Below, in pieces: positions 1-7,729 of a DNA stretch of 13,049 bases. Every line of letters starts with the position of its first letter. The first letter of the stretch is position 1. The notes below the pieces were generated by a model. The model had not been told where the DNA came from. It worked only from the letters and a program-made list of their open reading frames with translations, and did no database searches. A program made the translations under genes and the position numbers. Origin of the DNA: CAIZGX01 sp044354975 (GTDB lineage: Bacteria > Bacteroidota > Bacteroidia > Flavobacteriales_D > Sanyastnellaceae); contig JBIKZA010000065.1 in NCBI GenBank assembly GCA_044354975.1, positions 1 to 13,049 of the forward strand, read 5' to 3'.

Positions 1-2143
1 TGTTGAAAAGGAAATAATTCGGGTGAATGTAGAGAAGTTGGCCGGCCCGAAATTGATGGGTAAGATAATTCTTCCAACAACTCCAGAAAAGAAATCACCT
101 GCAGCTGCTGCTGCAGAAAACAAAGAGAAACGCAAGCGTAAACGTATTTCGAAAGTAGATATTGGTCGCCAACAAGAGATAGATAAGAAAAACGCCAACA
201 AGCCTACTCGCACGCCTTATGTGGCTCAGCCGAAAGCTGCTCCAACAGAGACGGATATTCAAAATCAAATTAAAGAAACCCTTGCACGCCTTGGTGTTGG
301 TGGAAAATCTAAATCTTCAAAGAACAGAAGAGACAAGCGTTCTCAAGTAGCTCGTCGTAGCGAACAAGAAGCTGCGCGCATGATTGAAGAGAATGCGGTG
401 TTGAAGTTGACTGAGTTCGTTACTGTTAGCGAATTGGCAACGTTAATGTCGCGTAACGCAACGGAGATTATTGCTGCATGTATGCAGTTAGGAATTTTCG
501 CATCCATTAACCAACGTTTAGATGCTGAAACCATTGCAATCGTTGCGGAAGATTTCGGATATCAAGTTGAATTCGTAGGTGCTGAGGTTACAGATGCAAT
601 TACAGAGGAAGTGGACAACGATGAGGATATGCAATCCCGTCCACCGGTGATTACTGTAATGGGACACGTTGACCACGGTAAAACTTCCCTTCTCGATTAC
701 ATTCGTAAAGCAGACGTTTTGTCTGGAGAGGCTGGAGGAATTACGCAGCACATTGGTGCGTATACCGTTACCCTTCCAAACGGAAAGAAAATAACATTCT
801 TAGATACTCCTGGTCACGAAGCGTTTACCGCTATGCGTGCTCGTGGAGCTCAAGTTACAGACCTAGCAATCATTGTAATTGCAGCAGACGACAGCGTAAT
901 GCCTCAAACAAAGGAGGCAATTAGTCACGCTCAAGCGGCTGGTGTTCCAATGATTTTCGCATTCAATAAAATGGATAAGCCAGATGCCAATGCAGAACGC
1001 TTGAGAGAGCAACTTTCTCAAATGAATATCTTGGTGGAAGAGTGGGGTGGTAAGTTCCAAACGCAAGAAATTGCGGCTAAGAAAGGAATGAACATCGACA
1101 AGCTTCTTGAAAAAGTATTGCTTGAAGCTGAAATGCTTGATCTAAAAGCGAATCCGAAGAAACGCGCGATAGGTACAATCATCGAATCATCATTAGACAA
1201 AGGACGTGGTTTCGTTGCAACCCTTTTGGTTGAAGCGGGAACACTTCGTGTTGGAGATCCAATTCTTGCTGGACAATTCAGCGGTAGAGTTCGTGCTATG
1301 TTTAACGAACGCGGCGGTAAGGTTGAAGAGGCCGGACCAGCAACACCAGTTTCAATCTTAGGATTTGAAGGTGCGCCGAATGCGGGTGATCGATTCAATG
1401 TATTGGCAGATGAGCGCGAAGCACGTGAAATTGCAACGAAGCGTCAACAACTTCAACGCGAGCAAAGTGTTCGTACGAAGAAGCACTTGACCATTGAAGA
1501 AATTGGTCGTCGTATTGCTCTTGGCGATTTCAAAGAATTGAACTTGATTGTAAAAGGAGACGTAGATGGTTCTGTGGAAGCGTTGGTAGACTCTTTGCAA
1601 AAATTAAGTACAGAGAAGATACAGGTAAGTATTATTCACAAAGGAGTTGGACAAATCTCCGAGTCAGATGTATTGTTGGCATCGGCTTCCGATGCAATCA
1701 TCGTTGGTTTCCAAGTACGTCCAAGTCAGAGCGCTCGCAAGATTGCAGAGAACGAAGAAATACAAATCAAGCTATACTCCATTATCTACAAGGCCATCGA
1801 AGAAATTAAAGAGGCCATGGAAGGTATGTTGTCTGCGCGCATTGAAGAGCAGGTCGTTGGTACTGCTGAAATTCGTGAAGTGTTCAAGATTACCAAGGTT
1901 GGAACCATTGCTGGTTGCTTCATGCTAGAAGGTAAGGTTAGTCGCAACAGCCGTGTTCGTGTAATCCGTGACGGAATTGTTGTCTTCACCGGACTCCTCG
2001 GATCATTGAAACGTTTCAAAGACGATGTGAAGGAAGTGGTGAAAGGATACGAATGCGGATTGAACATCGATAAATTCAACGACATCAAAGAAGGTGACTT
2101 AATAGAAGCCTTCGAAGAAGTTGAAGTAAAGCAAACATTATAA
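1..2143 (+). CDS. infB: Translation initiation factor IF-2, 5'-truncated by window edge
   Basis: IF-2 is a GTPase that delivers initiator fMet-tRNA to the 30S subunit and promotes 70S joining. The frame is open to the left edge (first full codon at base 2), so the GTG at 23 is not the real start; 713 residues are visible. Counting from that GTG, a charged Lys/Ala/Pro-rich linker occupies about 1-125 and an IF2_N-type helical module about 128-185. The G domain follows: G1 GHVDHGKT 214-221, G2 GGITQHIG 238-245, G3 DTPGHE 261-266, G4 NKMD 315-318. Domain II and the C-terminal initiator-tRNA-binding region run to the stop. Bacteroidota IF-2 is generally around 900-1000 residues, so I infer 200-300 N-terminal residues lie outside. 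G5 reads AAK instead of the usual SAK. An intrinsic terminator follows. Confidence 0.98.
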   Translation, partial: VEKEIIRVNVEKLAGPKLMGKIILPTTPEKKSPAAAAAENKEKRKRKRISKVDIGRQQEIDKKNANKPTRTPYVAQPKAAPTETDIQNQIKETLARLGVGGKSKSSKNRRDKRSQVARRSEQEAARMIEENAVLKLTEFVTVSELATLMSRNATEIIAACMQLGIFASINQRLDAETIAIVAEDFGYQVEFVGAEVTDAITEEVDNDEDMQSRPPVITVMGHVDHGKTSLLDYIRKADVLSGEAGGITQHIGAYTVTLPNGKKITFLDTPGHEAFTAMRARGAQVTDLAIIVIAADDSVMPQTKEAISHAQAAGVPMIFAFNKMDKPDANAERLREQLSQMNILVEEWGGKFQTQEIAAKKGMNIDKLLEKVLLEAEMLDLKANPKKRAIGTIIESSLDKGRGFVATLLVEAGTLRVGDPILAGQFSGRVRAMFNERGGKVEEAGPATPVSILGFEGAPNAGDRFNVLADEREAREIATKRQQLQREQSVRTKKHLTIEEIGRRIALGDFKELNLIVKGDVDGSVEALVDSLQKLSTEKIQVSIIHKGVGQISESDVLLASASDAIIVGFQVRPSQSARKIAENEEIQIKLYSIIYKAIEEIKEAMEGMLSARIEEQVVGTAEIREVFKITKVGTIAGCFMLEGKVSRNSRVRVIRDGIVVFTGLLGSLKRFKDDVKEVVKGYECGLNIDKFNDIKEGDLIEAFEEVEVKQTL

Positions 2144-2148
2144 AAATG

Positions 2149-2176
2149 AAGAGAGCCGAAAAGGCTCTCTTTTTTA
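2149..2176 (+). terminator. Intrinsic terminator of infB
   Basis: A perfect 9-bp stem (AAGAGAGCC pairing with GGCTCTCTT, loop GAAAA) runs into a T-tract (2170-2175) six bases after the infB stop. This is a textbook Rho-independent terminator and suggests infB transcription largely ends before pepA, which starts at 2200. Confidence 0.93.
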
Positions 2177-2199
2177 TTCCGAATTAATAGAAATATACC

Positions 2200-3630
2200 A
2201 TGGCAAAAATTAGCAACAAAGCTCCGAAGAACGCAGATGTAGTCGTAACTATTTTCAATAAAAAAGAAGTTAAGAAATTGAAACTTGAAAAAGCTCAGTT
2301 GACTTATTTGGAAAGCGAAATCAACGTGAATCGCAACACCGTGTTAATGCCTTCATTAACTGAGAAGCATTTTTTTGTTGCCATCGAAGGCACTTGGAAC
2401 GCAGAAGCGAAAGAGTCGATGCGTAAGACAGGTGTTGAAATTCAGGCGGCTGTGAACAAGACCAATCTTGAATCGTTGCACATTGTGAATCAGAGTACGT
2501 TCGAGAAAGCTGCGTGGTATTTGGCTGAAGGTGCTGCTCTAAGCAACTACCAATTCTTGAAGTATTTCAAGGAAAAGGCAAACAAGAAAAATACACTTTC
2601 AAAAATATTTGTTACTGACGCTACAATAACTGAAGCCGACTGGTTAGAACTTCACAATATTGTTGAAGCAACAGAATTGGCTCGCACGCTTATTAATGAG
2701 CCTGTTTCGTTTTTAACAGCGACACAATTTTCAGAAGAGATGAATAAGGCAGGAAAAGTAGCCGGATTCAAAACTCAAATTTTAAACAAGAAGCAAATTG
2801 AAGCACTTAAAATGGGTGGACTTCTTGGTGTGAACAAAGGCAGTATTGATCCGCCGACGTTTACCATTATGGAGTACAAACCAAAGAATGCTAAGAATAA
2901 GAAACCTATTGTTTTGGTTGGAAAGGGTGTGGTATTCGATACTGGTGGATTAAGCTTAAAGCCTACTCCTGGTTCAATGGATGAAATGAAATGCGATATG
3001 GCAGGTGGTGCTGCAGTAATAGGTGCAATCTATGCAATTGCTGCAAACAATCTTCCTGTTCACGTTGTGGCTTTGGTGCCAGCAACAGACAACCGTCCAG
3101 GCGGAAATGCAGTTTGTCCACAAGACGTTTTAACAATCAGCGACGGAACAACCGTTGAAGTATTGAACACAGACGCTGAAGGAAGATTGATCTTAGCAGA
3201 CGCCTTGGTTTACGCGAAGAAATACAAACCAGAATTGGTTATAGATTTAGCAACATTAACAGGTGCTGCGGTTCGTTCAATTGGAACTTACGCTAGCGCA
3301 GTTATGGCTACCGCAGATCAGAAGGTGGTGAATAATTTAATGGACAGTGGATTTGAAGTTTGGGAAAGACTCATTCAATTCCCAATGTGGAAGGAATACG
3401 GTGAAGAGATGAAGAGTGATGTGGCTGATTTGAAGAATTTAGGCGGCCCATTTGCTGGACAAATATCTGCTGCAAAGTTTTTGGAGCACTTCACGGATTA
3501 TCCATGGATTCACATTGACATTGCTGGTCCTGCCTACCAAAATAAGGTAGATGCTTACCGCACGAAAGGAGGAGTAGGAGTAGGAGTACGTTTGTTGTAC
3601 GATTTTATAAAAAAGAATTACGCTAACTAA
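2200..3630 (+). CDS. pepA: Leucyl aminopeptidase, M17 family
   Basis: This is a cytosolic, di-metal, normally hexameric aminopeptidase that removes N-terminal residues from peptides. The 476-residue length fits the family (about 480-500). A poorly conserved N-terminal domain (about 1-160) precedes the catalytic domain. The catalytic motifs are intact: GKGVVFDTGG at 241-250 with metal ligands K242 and D247, catalytic K254 in SLKP, D266 in CDMAGG, and the signature NTDAEGRL at 323-330 with metal ligands D325 and E327 and catalytic R329. The ATG at 2200 fits the family N-terminus and follows an A/T-rich leader without Shine-Dalgarno. The gene lies 56 bases after infB, beyond its terminator, so it probably has its own promoter, but I found no clear TAnnTTTG match there. 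Pathway assignment beyond peptide turnover is not possible from sequence. Confidence 0.95.
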   Translation: MAKISNKAPKNADVVVTIFNKKEVKKLKLEKAQLTYLESEINVNRNTVLMPSLTEKHFFVAIEGTWNAEAKESMRKTGVEIQAAVNKTNLESLHIVNQSTFEKAAWYLAEGAALSNYQFLKYFKEKANKKNTLSKIFVTDATITEADWLELHNIVEATELARTLINEPVSFLTATQFSEEMNKAGKVAGFKTQILNKKQIEALKMGGLLGVNKGSIDPPTFTIMEYKPKNAKNKKPIVLVGKGVVFDTGGLSLKPTPGSMDEMKCDMAGGAAVIGAIYAIAANNLPVHVVALVPATDNRPGGNAVCPQDVLTISDGTTVEVLNTDAEGRLILADALVYAKKYKPELVIDLATLTGAAVRSIGTYASAVMATADQKVVNNLMDSGFEVWERLIQFPMWKEYGEEMKSDVADLKNLGGPFAGQISAAKFLEHFTDYPWIHIDIAGPAYQNKVDAYRTKGGVGVGVRLLYDFIKKNYAN

Positions 3631-3650
3631 ACCGAATGATTATTCGGTTT
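3629..3650 (+). other. Perfect hairpin spanning the pepA stop codon
   Basis: AAACCGAAT (3629-3637), loop GATT, ATTCGGTTT (3642-3650) form a perfect 9-bp stem. The last two bases of the pepA TAA lie in the stem, and the pdxA ATG is 15 bases downstream. There is no extended T-tract beyond the stem, so it would be at most a weak terminator. It may act as a 3'-end stabiliser or a partial transcription attenuator between pepA and pdxA. Confidence 0.6.
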
Positions 3651-3665
3651 GAAAACCATTGAATA

Positions 3666-4733
3666 ATGGAAAAAGTTAAAGTTGGAATTAGCTGTGGCGA
3701 CATGAATGGTATTGGGCTTGAAACCGTGATTAAGGTTTTTTGCGACACCCGAATGCTCGAGCACATTGTACCGGTTATTTATTCGCATGCTGAAATCATT
3801 AAGCAGACGAAACGAATTGGTGGCATGGAAGAATTCACGTACCAAAATGCTTCAACAGCAGAAGACGCGGTTGCTAAAAAAGTGAATTTAGTGAACTGCT
3901 GGAAGGAATTCAAAGGAGATATTGAGTGGGGAAAGCCGACTGAACTCGGCGGTGAGATGGCCCGTAGAAGTTTGGAAATGGCCGCTAGTGATTTGGCGTC
4001 GAATAAGATTGATGTGTTGGTTACAGCGCCTTTCAATAAAGACAATGTGCAGAACGCAGATTTTAATTTCCCTGGACACACAGAATATTTAGCGAAAATG
4101 GCCGGTACAGAAAAGGTGTTAATGTTCTTGGTGAGCCCTGCTTTGAAGATTGGAATTGTAACAGGCCACGTTCCTTTGAAAGAGGTAAGTGCCAACATTA
4201 CGAAAGAAAAGATTACAGAGAAGTTGGCGATCATGCGCGAAAGTCTTGAGCGCGATTTTGGTATTCCAACTCCCCGTATTGCAGTGCTTGGGCTTAATCC
4301 ACATGCTGGAGATAACGGATTAATTGGAACCGAAGAGAAGGAAGTGATTCTCCCTGTGGTTCGTGAGCAGGTGGAAAAAGGATTTCATGTATATGGACCT
4401 TTCGGCGCCGACGGTTTTTTTGGATCAGGAGCTTATTTGAAGTTCGACGCTGTTTTAGCGATGTATCACGATCAAGGATTGGCGCCGTTCAAAGCGATAG
4501 CTTTCGATAGCGGGGTAAATTTCACAGCTGGTCTGCCTATAGTTAGAACTTCTCCCGATCACGGCGTAGCCTATGATTTGGCTGGCCAAGGAACTGCCGA
4601 TGAGGCCTCTTTGCGCGCAGCTATATTTACTGCGACTGACGTGTTTTTGAAGCGCAAGGAATATCGCAGTTTTGCCGCTAATCCATTGCAGATACAAGAT
4701 ATAAAAGAGAACAGAGAAGATCGTCGCGAATGA
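3666..4733 (+). CDS. pdxA: 4-hydroxythreonine-4-phosphate dehydrogenase
   Basis: PdxA oxidises 4-phosphohydroxy-L-threonine with NAD(P). The product decarboxylates to 3-amino-1-hydroxyacetone phosphate, which PdxJ uses in DXP-dependent vitamin B6 synthesis. The 355-residue product carries the expected landmarks: an N-terminal GISCGDMNGIG (7-17), a basal TAPFNKD segment (120-126), FPGHTEYL with H138, LNPHAGDNG with H213, MYHDQGLAPFK with H268, and the C-terminal TSPDHGVAYDLAGQGTAD. The three histidines are the family's divalent-metal ligands, one of them contributed from the other subunit of the dimer. The start at 3666 gives the normal family N-terminus; no Shine-Dalgarno is seen. Its TGA overlaps the ATG of rlmH (ATGA), implying translational coupling. 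The paralogous hydroxythreonate dehydrogenase family (PdxA2) is a possible alternative, but no such pathway genes are nearby. Confidence 0.95.
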   Translation: MEKVKVGISCGDMNGIGLETVIKVFCDTRMLEHIVPVIYSHAEIIKQTKRIGGMEEFTYQNASTAEDAVAKKVNLVNCWKEFKGDIEWGKPTELGGEMARRSLEMAASDLASNKIDVLVTAPFNKDNVQNADFNFPGHTEYLAKMAGTEKVLMFLVSPALKIGIVTGHVPLKEVSANITKEKITEKLAIMRESLERDFGIPTPRIAVLGLNPHAGDNGLIGTEEKEVILPVVREQVEKGFHVYGPFGADGFFGSGAYLKFDAVLAMYHDQGLAPFKAIAFDSGVNFTAGLPIVRTSPDHGVAYDLAGQGTADEASLRAAIFTATDVFLKRKEYRSFAANPLQIQDIKENREDRRE

Positions 4734-5200
4734 GAGTGAAGGTCTTGGTCATTGGTCATACGCATGAACCTTACGTGAAGGAAGGAATTGCGCGTTACAC
4801 CAAAAGACTTCCCCATTACTGCACGTTCGAATATGTTGAATTGAAAGACATCGCTGCGAAAGGTCTAACCCCAGATATTCAGACGAACAAAGAAGGAGAG
4901 CTTATTCTTAAGCAACTCAAAACCGAAGATTTTCTTTGTCTGTTAGACGAAAAAGGAAAGGCGTTTACCTCAGTTGATTTTTCAAAACATATCGAAAAGA
5001 AACAACTTGCGGGGACCAAATCTTGGGTGTTGGTTATTGGCGGAGCGCATGGGTTTTCAGATGAAGTCTATGCACGAGCAAACGAACAGATTCGTTTGTC
5101 AGACATGACTTTTCCGCACGACTTAGTCAGAATAATTTTAGTAGAGCAATTGTACAGAGCCTTCTCCATTATTCGTGGTGAAGGATACCATCACATTTAA
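4730..5200 (+). CDS. rlmH: 23S rRNA (pseudouridine1915-N3)-methyltransferase RlmH
   Basis: RlmH is a small SPOUT-class enzyme that uses SAM to methylate pseudouridine 1915 in helix 69 of 23S rRNA, acting on assembled 70S ribosomes. The length of 156 residues matches the E. coli protein (155). The SAM-binding trefoil-knot signature is present: VIGGAHGFS at 102-110 and the C-terminal block from about 123 to 155 with MTFPHDLVRI and the invariant ending RGEGYHH. The ATG at 4730 overlaps the pdxA stop by four bases, so the two are almost certainly co-transcribed and coupled. The TAA stop ends at 5200, directly against the stop codon of the opposing aminotransferase, with no terminator seen between them. 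Confidence 0.97.
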   Translation: MRVKVLVIGHTHEPYVKEGIARYTKRLPHYCTFEYVELKDIAAKGLTPDIQTNKEGELILKQLKTEDFLCLLDEKGKAFTSVDFSKHIEKKQLAGTKSWVLVIGGAHGFSDEVYARANEQIRLSDMTFPHDLVRIILVEQLYRAFSIIRGEGYHHI

Positions 5201-6490
5201 TTACGACAACTTCGAAAGCGCTGCTTCTAGCGAAGCAATAGATTGGGTAACGTCTTCATGAGAAGCCGTTCCAACACTTAATCTATACCAGGTCGAATCA
5301 TCTGAAGATCCAAATGCGCGGAAAGGAACAAGCGCCACTTTCGCCTCATTCAAAATATATGAAGTAATGTCTCCTGTGTTTTCCAGCACGGATCCATCAG
5401 CCGTTTTCTTTCCAATTAAATTAAATTGAATCGTGAGATAAATAGCAGCAGCTGGAGGAATAGCACGAACGGCAAATCCTTTTTCACGCAGGCTTTCGAA
5501 TCCGGAATAAAATCCGTTCAGACGCGTTTGTAATTCTTCTTTGATCCAAGTCAAATAATTGTCGAGCAATGAAATGTTTTTCAAATATCTTCCTGCTGCA
5601 ATCTGCTCTGGACGCGGTGCCCAAGCACCCACGTGTCCAAGAATGCTCTTCATTTTATCAATGATAAACTCAGGGCCAAAACCCCATCCAACACGAACAC
5701 CAGTGGCCGCAAGTGACTTCGAAATGCCGTCTACGAATACCGTGTACTTTCTCATTTCAGGACGAAGGGTAACAGGGTCGTAGTGTTGTGTTTCTCCGAA
5801 TGTTAGCAACGAATAAATCTGATCGTACATGACGTACAAGGGTTTTTCGTTTGCTCCACGCTTCGCATTTTCTTCCAACACCATGTCGCAAATACTTTCC
5901 AATTGATCTTTCGAAAATACTGTTCCTGTTGGGTTCAGAGGAGAGCACAGCGCCAATAAAGAAGCACCTTGAATATGTTCCCTCAACAAGTCTGCATTCG
6001 GCATGAAGTTTTCTTCAGGCAACGTTTCAACGAACACTTGGTGAGCGTGTGAAAGGTGTGTGTAGTGGTTGTTGTTCCAAGACGGAACTGGGAAGACAAC
6101 TTTGTCTCCTGGGTCTACAAGGGCTTGGAAGATGGCGTAAATAATTGGACGCGCACCACCCGCTATTAAGATTTCGTCGGCTGAATAATCGAGTCCTTGC
6201 TTTTCTTTCAAAATCTGAACTACAGCATTGCGCAATTCAACCACTCCGTTGGCTACAGGATAATTCGTTAAATCTTCGTTGTAACAGTCAATGATGAACT
6301 GCTTCAAGTCAGCAGGAATTGGGAAAATTTTCGGATTGAAATCTCCGATGGTGAAGTTGTATATTTTTTCTCCCTGAAGAATTCGGTCGCGAATTTCTCC
6401 GCCTAGTTTTATAATTTCAGAACCAATAAGATTCTCTGCCATTTGCGAAACACGCATGTTTAGCTTTTCTTGCTGAAGGGTAGAACTCAT
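5201..6490 (-). CDS. PLP-dependent aminotransferase, class I/II (aspartate aminotransferase-like)
   Basis: A fold-type I PLP enzyme that transfers an amino group between an amino acid and a 2-oxo acid. With the chosen start it is 429 residues. Key positions: SPLNPTGT with N186, YDQIY with D223 (pyridine-nitrogen partner) and Y226, SKS with the Schiff-base lysine K258, and WYRLSVG with R403 for substrate carboxylate binding. The frame continues upstream to an ATG at 6580. I chose the ATG at 6490 because the extra 30 residues (Cys-rich, start MNCYTNVNS) do not resemble the family, would overlap the upstream gene, and would begin upstream of a good promoter at 6523-6554. It resembles the Bacteroidota branch near aspartate/aromatic aminotransferases; substrate cannot be fixed from sequence. 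It converges on rlmH with zero bases between the stops. Confidence 0.93.
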   Translation of the reverse strand: MSSTLQQEKLNMRVSQMAENLIGSEIIKLGGEIRDRILQGEKIYNFTIGDFNPKIFPIPADLKQFIIDCYNEDLTNYPVANGVVELRNAVVQILKEKQGLDYSADEILIAGGARPIIYAIFQALVDPGDKVVFPVPSWNNNHYTHLSHAHQVFVETLPEENFMPNADLLREHIQGASLLALCSPLNPTGTVFSKDQLESICDMVLEENAKRGANEKPLYVMYDQIYSLLTFGETQHYDPVTLRPEMRKYTVFVDGISKSLAATGVRVGWGFGPEFIIDKMKSILGHVGAWAPRPEQIAAGRYLKNISLLDNYLTWIKEELQTRLNGFYSGFESLREKGFAVRAIPPAAAIYLTIQFNLIGKKTADGSVLENTGDITSYILNEAKVALVPFRAFGSSDDSTWYRLSVGTASHEDVTQSIASLEAALSKLS

Positions 6491-6522
6491 TTCAATAAAT
6501 TGTCTCTCGGTAATTAGTGGCG

Positions 6523-6554
6523 CAAAAATAGTCTTTTTTCTAGAAGAACAGCAA
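6523..6554 (-). promoter_or_regulatory. Bacteroidota-type promoter for the aminotransferase
   Basis: On the minus strand, TTG (6554-6552) is followed after 21 bases by TATTTTTG (6530-6523), an exact match to the Bacteroidota -7 consensus TAnnTTTG with acceptable spacing to the -33 TTG. It lies between the DUF4286 stop (6558) and the aminotransferase ATG at 6490, predicting a leader of about 25-30 bases. It supports the shorter aminotransferase start. Confidence 0.65.
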
Positions 6555-6557
6555 CTG

Positions 6558-6872
6558 TTAACATTCGTGTAGCAATTCAAGAATTGTTCGAAAAGCTACA
6601 GCGCTGTTGCCATATTTGTCAACGTGGTCTTTTTGAAGGCGCGGTGCATGTTCAGCAAAATAAGCATCTAATTCACTTCGGTTGGCTGCAGTATACTGCA
6701 CGGCATAGGTTACACCGCCCTCTTCTTCCCCGTGAACACGTAAAATACGGTTTTGAAGAAATTTGCCCGTACTCATGACATCTGGTATGTGAATGTCCTT
6801 CATCCAGGTAATCCATTCTTCGTGAATTTCTGGATTTACGCTTACCGTTACGTTGTATACAATCTTGTTCAT
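6558..6872 (-). CDS. DUF4286-like small protein
   Basis: A 104-residue protein of unknown biochemical function, resembling the DUF4286 family common in Bacteroidota. Recognisable features are the opening MNKIVYNVTVSVN, the following EEWITWMKDIHIPDV block, a central GGVTYAVQYTA strand and a C-terminal AVAFRTILELL. The pattern of short strands and helices suggests a small ferredoxin-like alpha/beta fold (inference). I chose the ATG at 6872 over the in-frame ATG at 6890, because the latter only adds a lysine-rich stub (MPKKKA) not expected in the family. It is divergent from the membrane-protein gene at 6944 and lies upstream of the aminotransferase, which has its own promoter. A one-mismatch -7 element (CATCTTTG, 6897-6890) may drive it. 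Confidence 0.8.
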   Translation of the reverse strand: MNKIVYNVTVSVNPEIHEEWITWMKDIHIPDVMSTGKFLQNRILRVHGEEEGGVTYAVQYTAANRSELDAYFAEHAPRLQKDHVDKYGNSAVAFRTILELLHEC

Positions 6873-6896
6873 AGCTTTTTTCTTGGGCACAAAGAT

Positions 6897-6927
6897 GTGG
6901 CGTTTTTCAAAAAGAAGATTAGCTTTG
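6897..6927 (+). promoter_or_regulatory. Candidate promoter for the membrane protein-cytochrome c-hflX operon
   Basis: TAGCTTTG at 6920-6927 matches the Bacteroidota -7 consensus TAnnTTTG exactly and ends 16 bases before the ATG at 6944. The -33 position is weak: GTG at 6897-6899, 20 bases upstream, instead of TTG. The site lies in a 71-base divergent intergenic region. Confidence 0.45.
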
Positions 6928-6943
6928 GAGAAAATTAATAATT

Positions 6944-7396
6944 ATGCAGACGGGCTTCAAACATTTACACATCTTACTTCCTTATTTATTACTACTTCTT
7001 CCACTTTTGGCCATTGTGATTTCATTGTTGAAAGAGAAGAACGAAGCCGTTGCAGGGAAGCCAAGTAAATTGGTTTTGTTTTCATTAATCACCTGGCACA
7101 TACAGTTATTGGTTGGAATAGTTTTAGTTGTTTTGAAATGGACTGAACTTTCTAGACTTGGAAAGAATGTAATGAAGGATGACGCAGGCATATGGAGAAA
7201 GATGCTCGTTGAACATCCGATTATGATGATTCTTGCTGTTGTCTTTATTACCATCGGATATTCAAAGGCGAAGCGTGCAACGAACGGACGTGAGCGCGCG
7301 AAGAAAATTGCAATATTCTACGGATTGGGATTGCTCATTACCGTATTTGCTATGAGCTACATGGGCTACTGGTCTCAAATGGCATTCATGCATTGA
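6944..7396 (+). CDS. Small four-helix membrane protein, possibly haem-binding
   Basis: A 150-residue integral membrane protein with predicted membrane segments at about 8-29, 43-64, 90-107 and 122-140. It resembles a small Bacteroidota membrane family often listed as hypothetical or loosely as cytochrome b-like; I cannot name a proven function. Histidines at 7, 9, 52 (WHIQL) and 91 (EHP) lie in or near the helices and could be haem ligands, but this is inference. The segment ITIGYSKAKRA after helix 3 is typical of the family. The gene ends two bases before the ATG of a c-type cytochrome gene, so the two are co-transcribed, which makes a redox role more plausible. The start at 6944 is the first ATG after a TAGCTTTG promoter-like site. 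Confidence 0.6.
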   Translation: MQTGFKHLHILLPYLLLLLPLLAIVISLLKEKNEAVAGKPSKLVLFSLITWHIQLLVGIVLVVLKWTELSRLGKNVMKDDAGIWRKMLVEHPIMMILAVVFITIGYSKAKRATNGRERAKKIAIFYGLGLLITVFAMSYMGYWSQMAFMH

Positions 7397-7398
7397 GA

Positions 7399-7728
7399 AT
7401 GAGTAAGAAGGTTATATACGTATTGCTTTATTCGCTGTTAGCTTTTGTTTTTTCGCTGTGCTTCGAAGCGTGCTCGGAAGAATCGAAAACACAAGGGCCT
7501 GTGGATGCTCAAGCATTATTCATTAAGCGCTGTGCAACCTGTCATGGTAGTGAAGGAAATCTTCAAATGAGTGGAGCAAAAAAACTTACATTAAGTCAGC
7601 TTTCCGCTGATGAAATAAAAAATCAGATTATACACGGAAAAGCAGGAATGCCACCTTTTGAAAGTATGTTAACCGTTCAAGAAATTGATGCGCTTACAGC
7701 ATACTGCATGAAGTTGTCGGGAAGATAA
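7399..7728 (+). CDS. Small c-type cytochrome, probable lipoprotein
   Basis: A 109-residue exported monohaem cytochrome c. An N-terminal basic and hydrophobic signal segment (2-24) is followed by Cys25 in FEAC-S, consistent with a lipoprotein, although Glu at -2 is unusual for a lipobox; it could instead be a cleaved or anchored signal. The haem attachment site CATCH is at 45-49 and the likely distal ligand is Met84 in AGMPPF. This is the cytochrome_CBB3/class I layout. I prefer the ATG at 7399 over a TTG at 7393 that overlaps the preceding stop. It sits two bases after the membrane-protein gene and one base before hflX. It likely carries electrons in the periplasm; the partner is unknown. Confidence 0.85.
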   Translation: MSKKVIYVLLYSLLAFVFSLCFEACSEESKTQGPVDAQALFIKRCATCHGSEGNLQMSGAKKLTLSQLSADEIKNQIIHGKAGMPPFESMLTVQEIDALTAYCMKLSGR

Positions 7729-7729
7729 G

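Noticed and set aside
99..116. CTGCAGCTGCTGCTGCAG palindrome/repeat
   Set aside because: It encodes an alanine run in the low-complexity IF-2 linker; codon repetition explains it.
1018..1398. Open frame of 126 codons on the minus strand within infB
   Set aside because: It lies wholly inside the strongly conserved infB coding region and has no recognisable domain; a shadow frame.
3568..3590. GGAGTA tandem repeat near the end of pepA
   Set aside because: It encodes the Gly-Val run of the conserved M17 C-terminal segment GGVGVGV; not a separate repeat element.
3644..3651. TCGGTTTG as a -7 element for pdxA
   Set aside because: It has one mismatch to TAnnTTTG and no TTG at proper spacing upstream, and it overlaps the hairpin; too weak to call.
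3779..4234. Open frame of 151 codons on the minus strand within pdxA
   Set aside because: It is entirely antisense to a well-conserved enzyme gene, with low-complexity hydrophobic composition and no family resemblance.
5222..5237. Six-bp inverted repeat (TGCTTC / GAAGCA) near the rlmH-aminotransferase junction
   Set aside because: It is short, has no T-tract on either strand and lies in conserved aminotransferase coding sequence; not supported as a terminator.
6491..6580. N-terminal extension of the aminotransferase with several cysteines as a possible metal-binding peptide
   Set aside because: The only evidence is an open frame; it lies across a likely promoter and the end of the upstream gene, and does not resemble the family.
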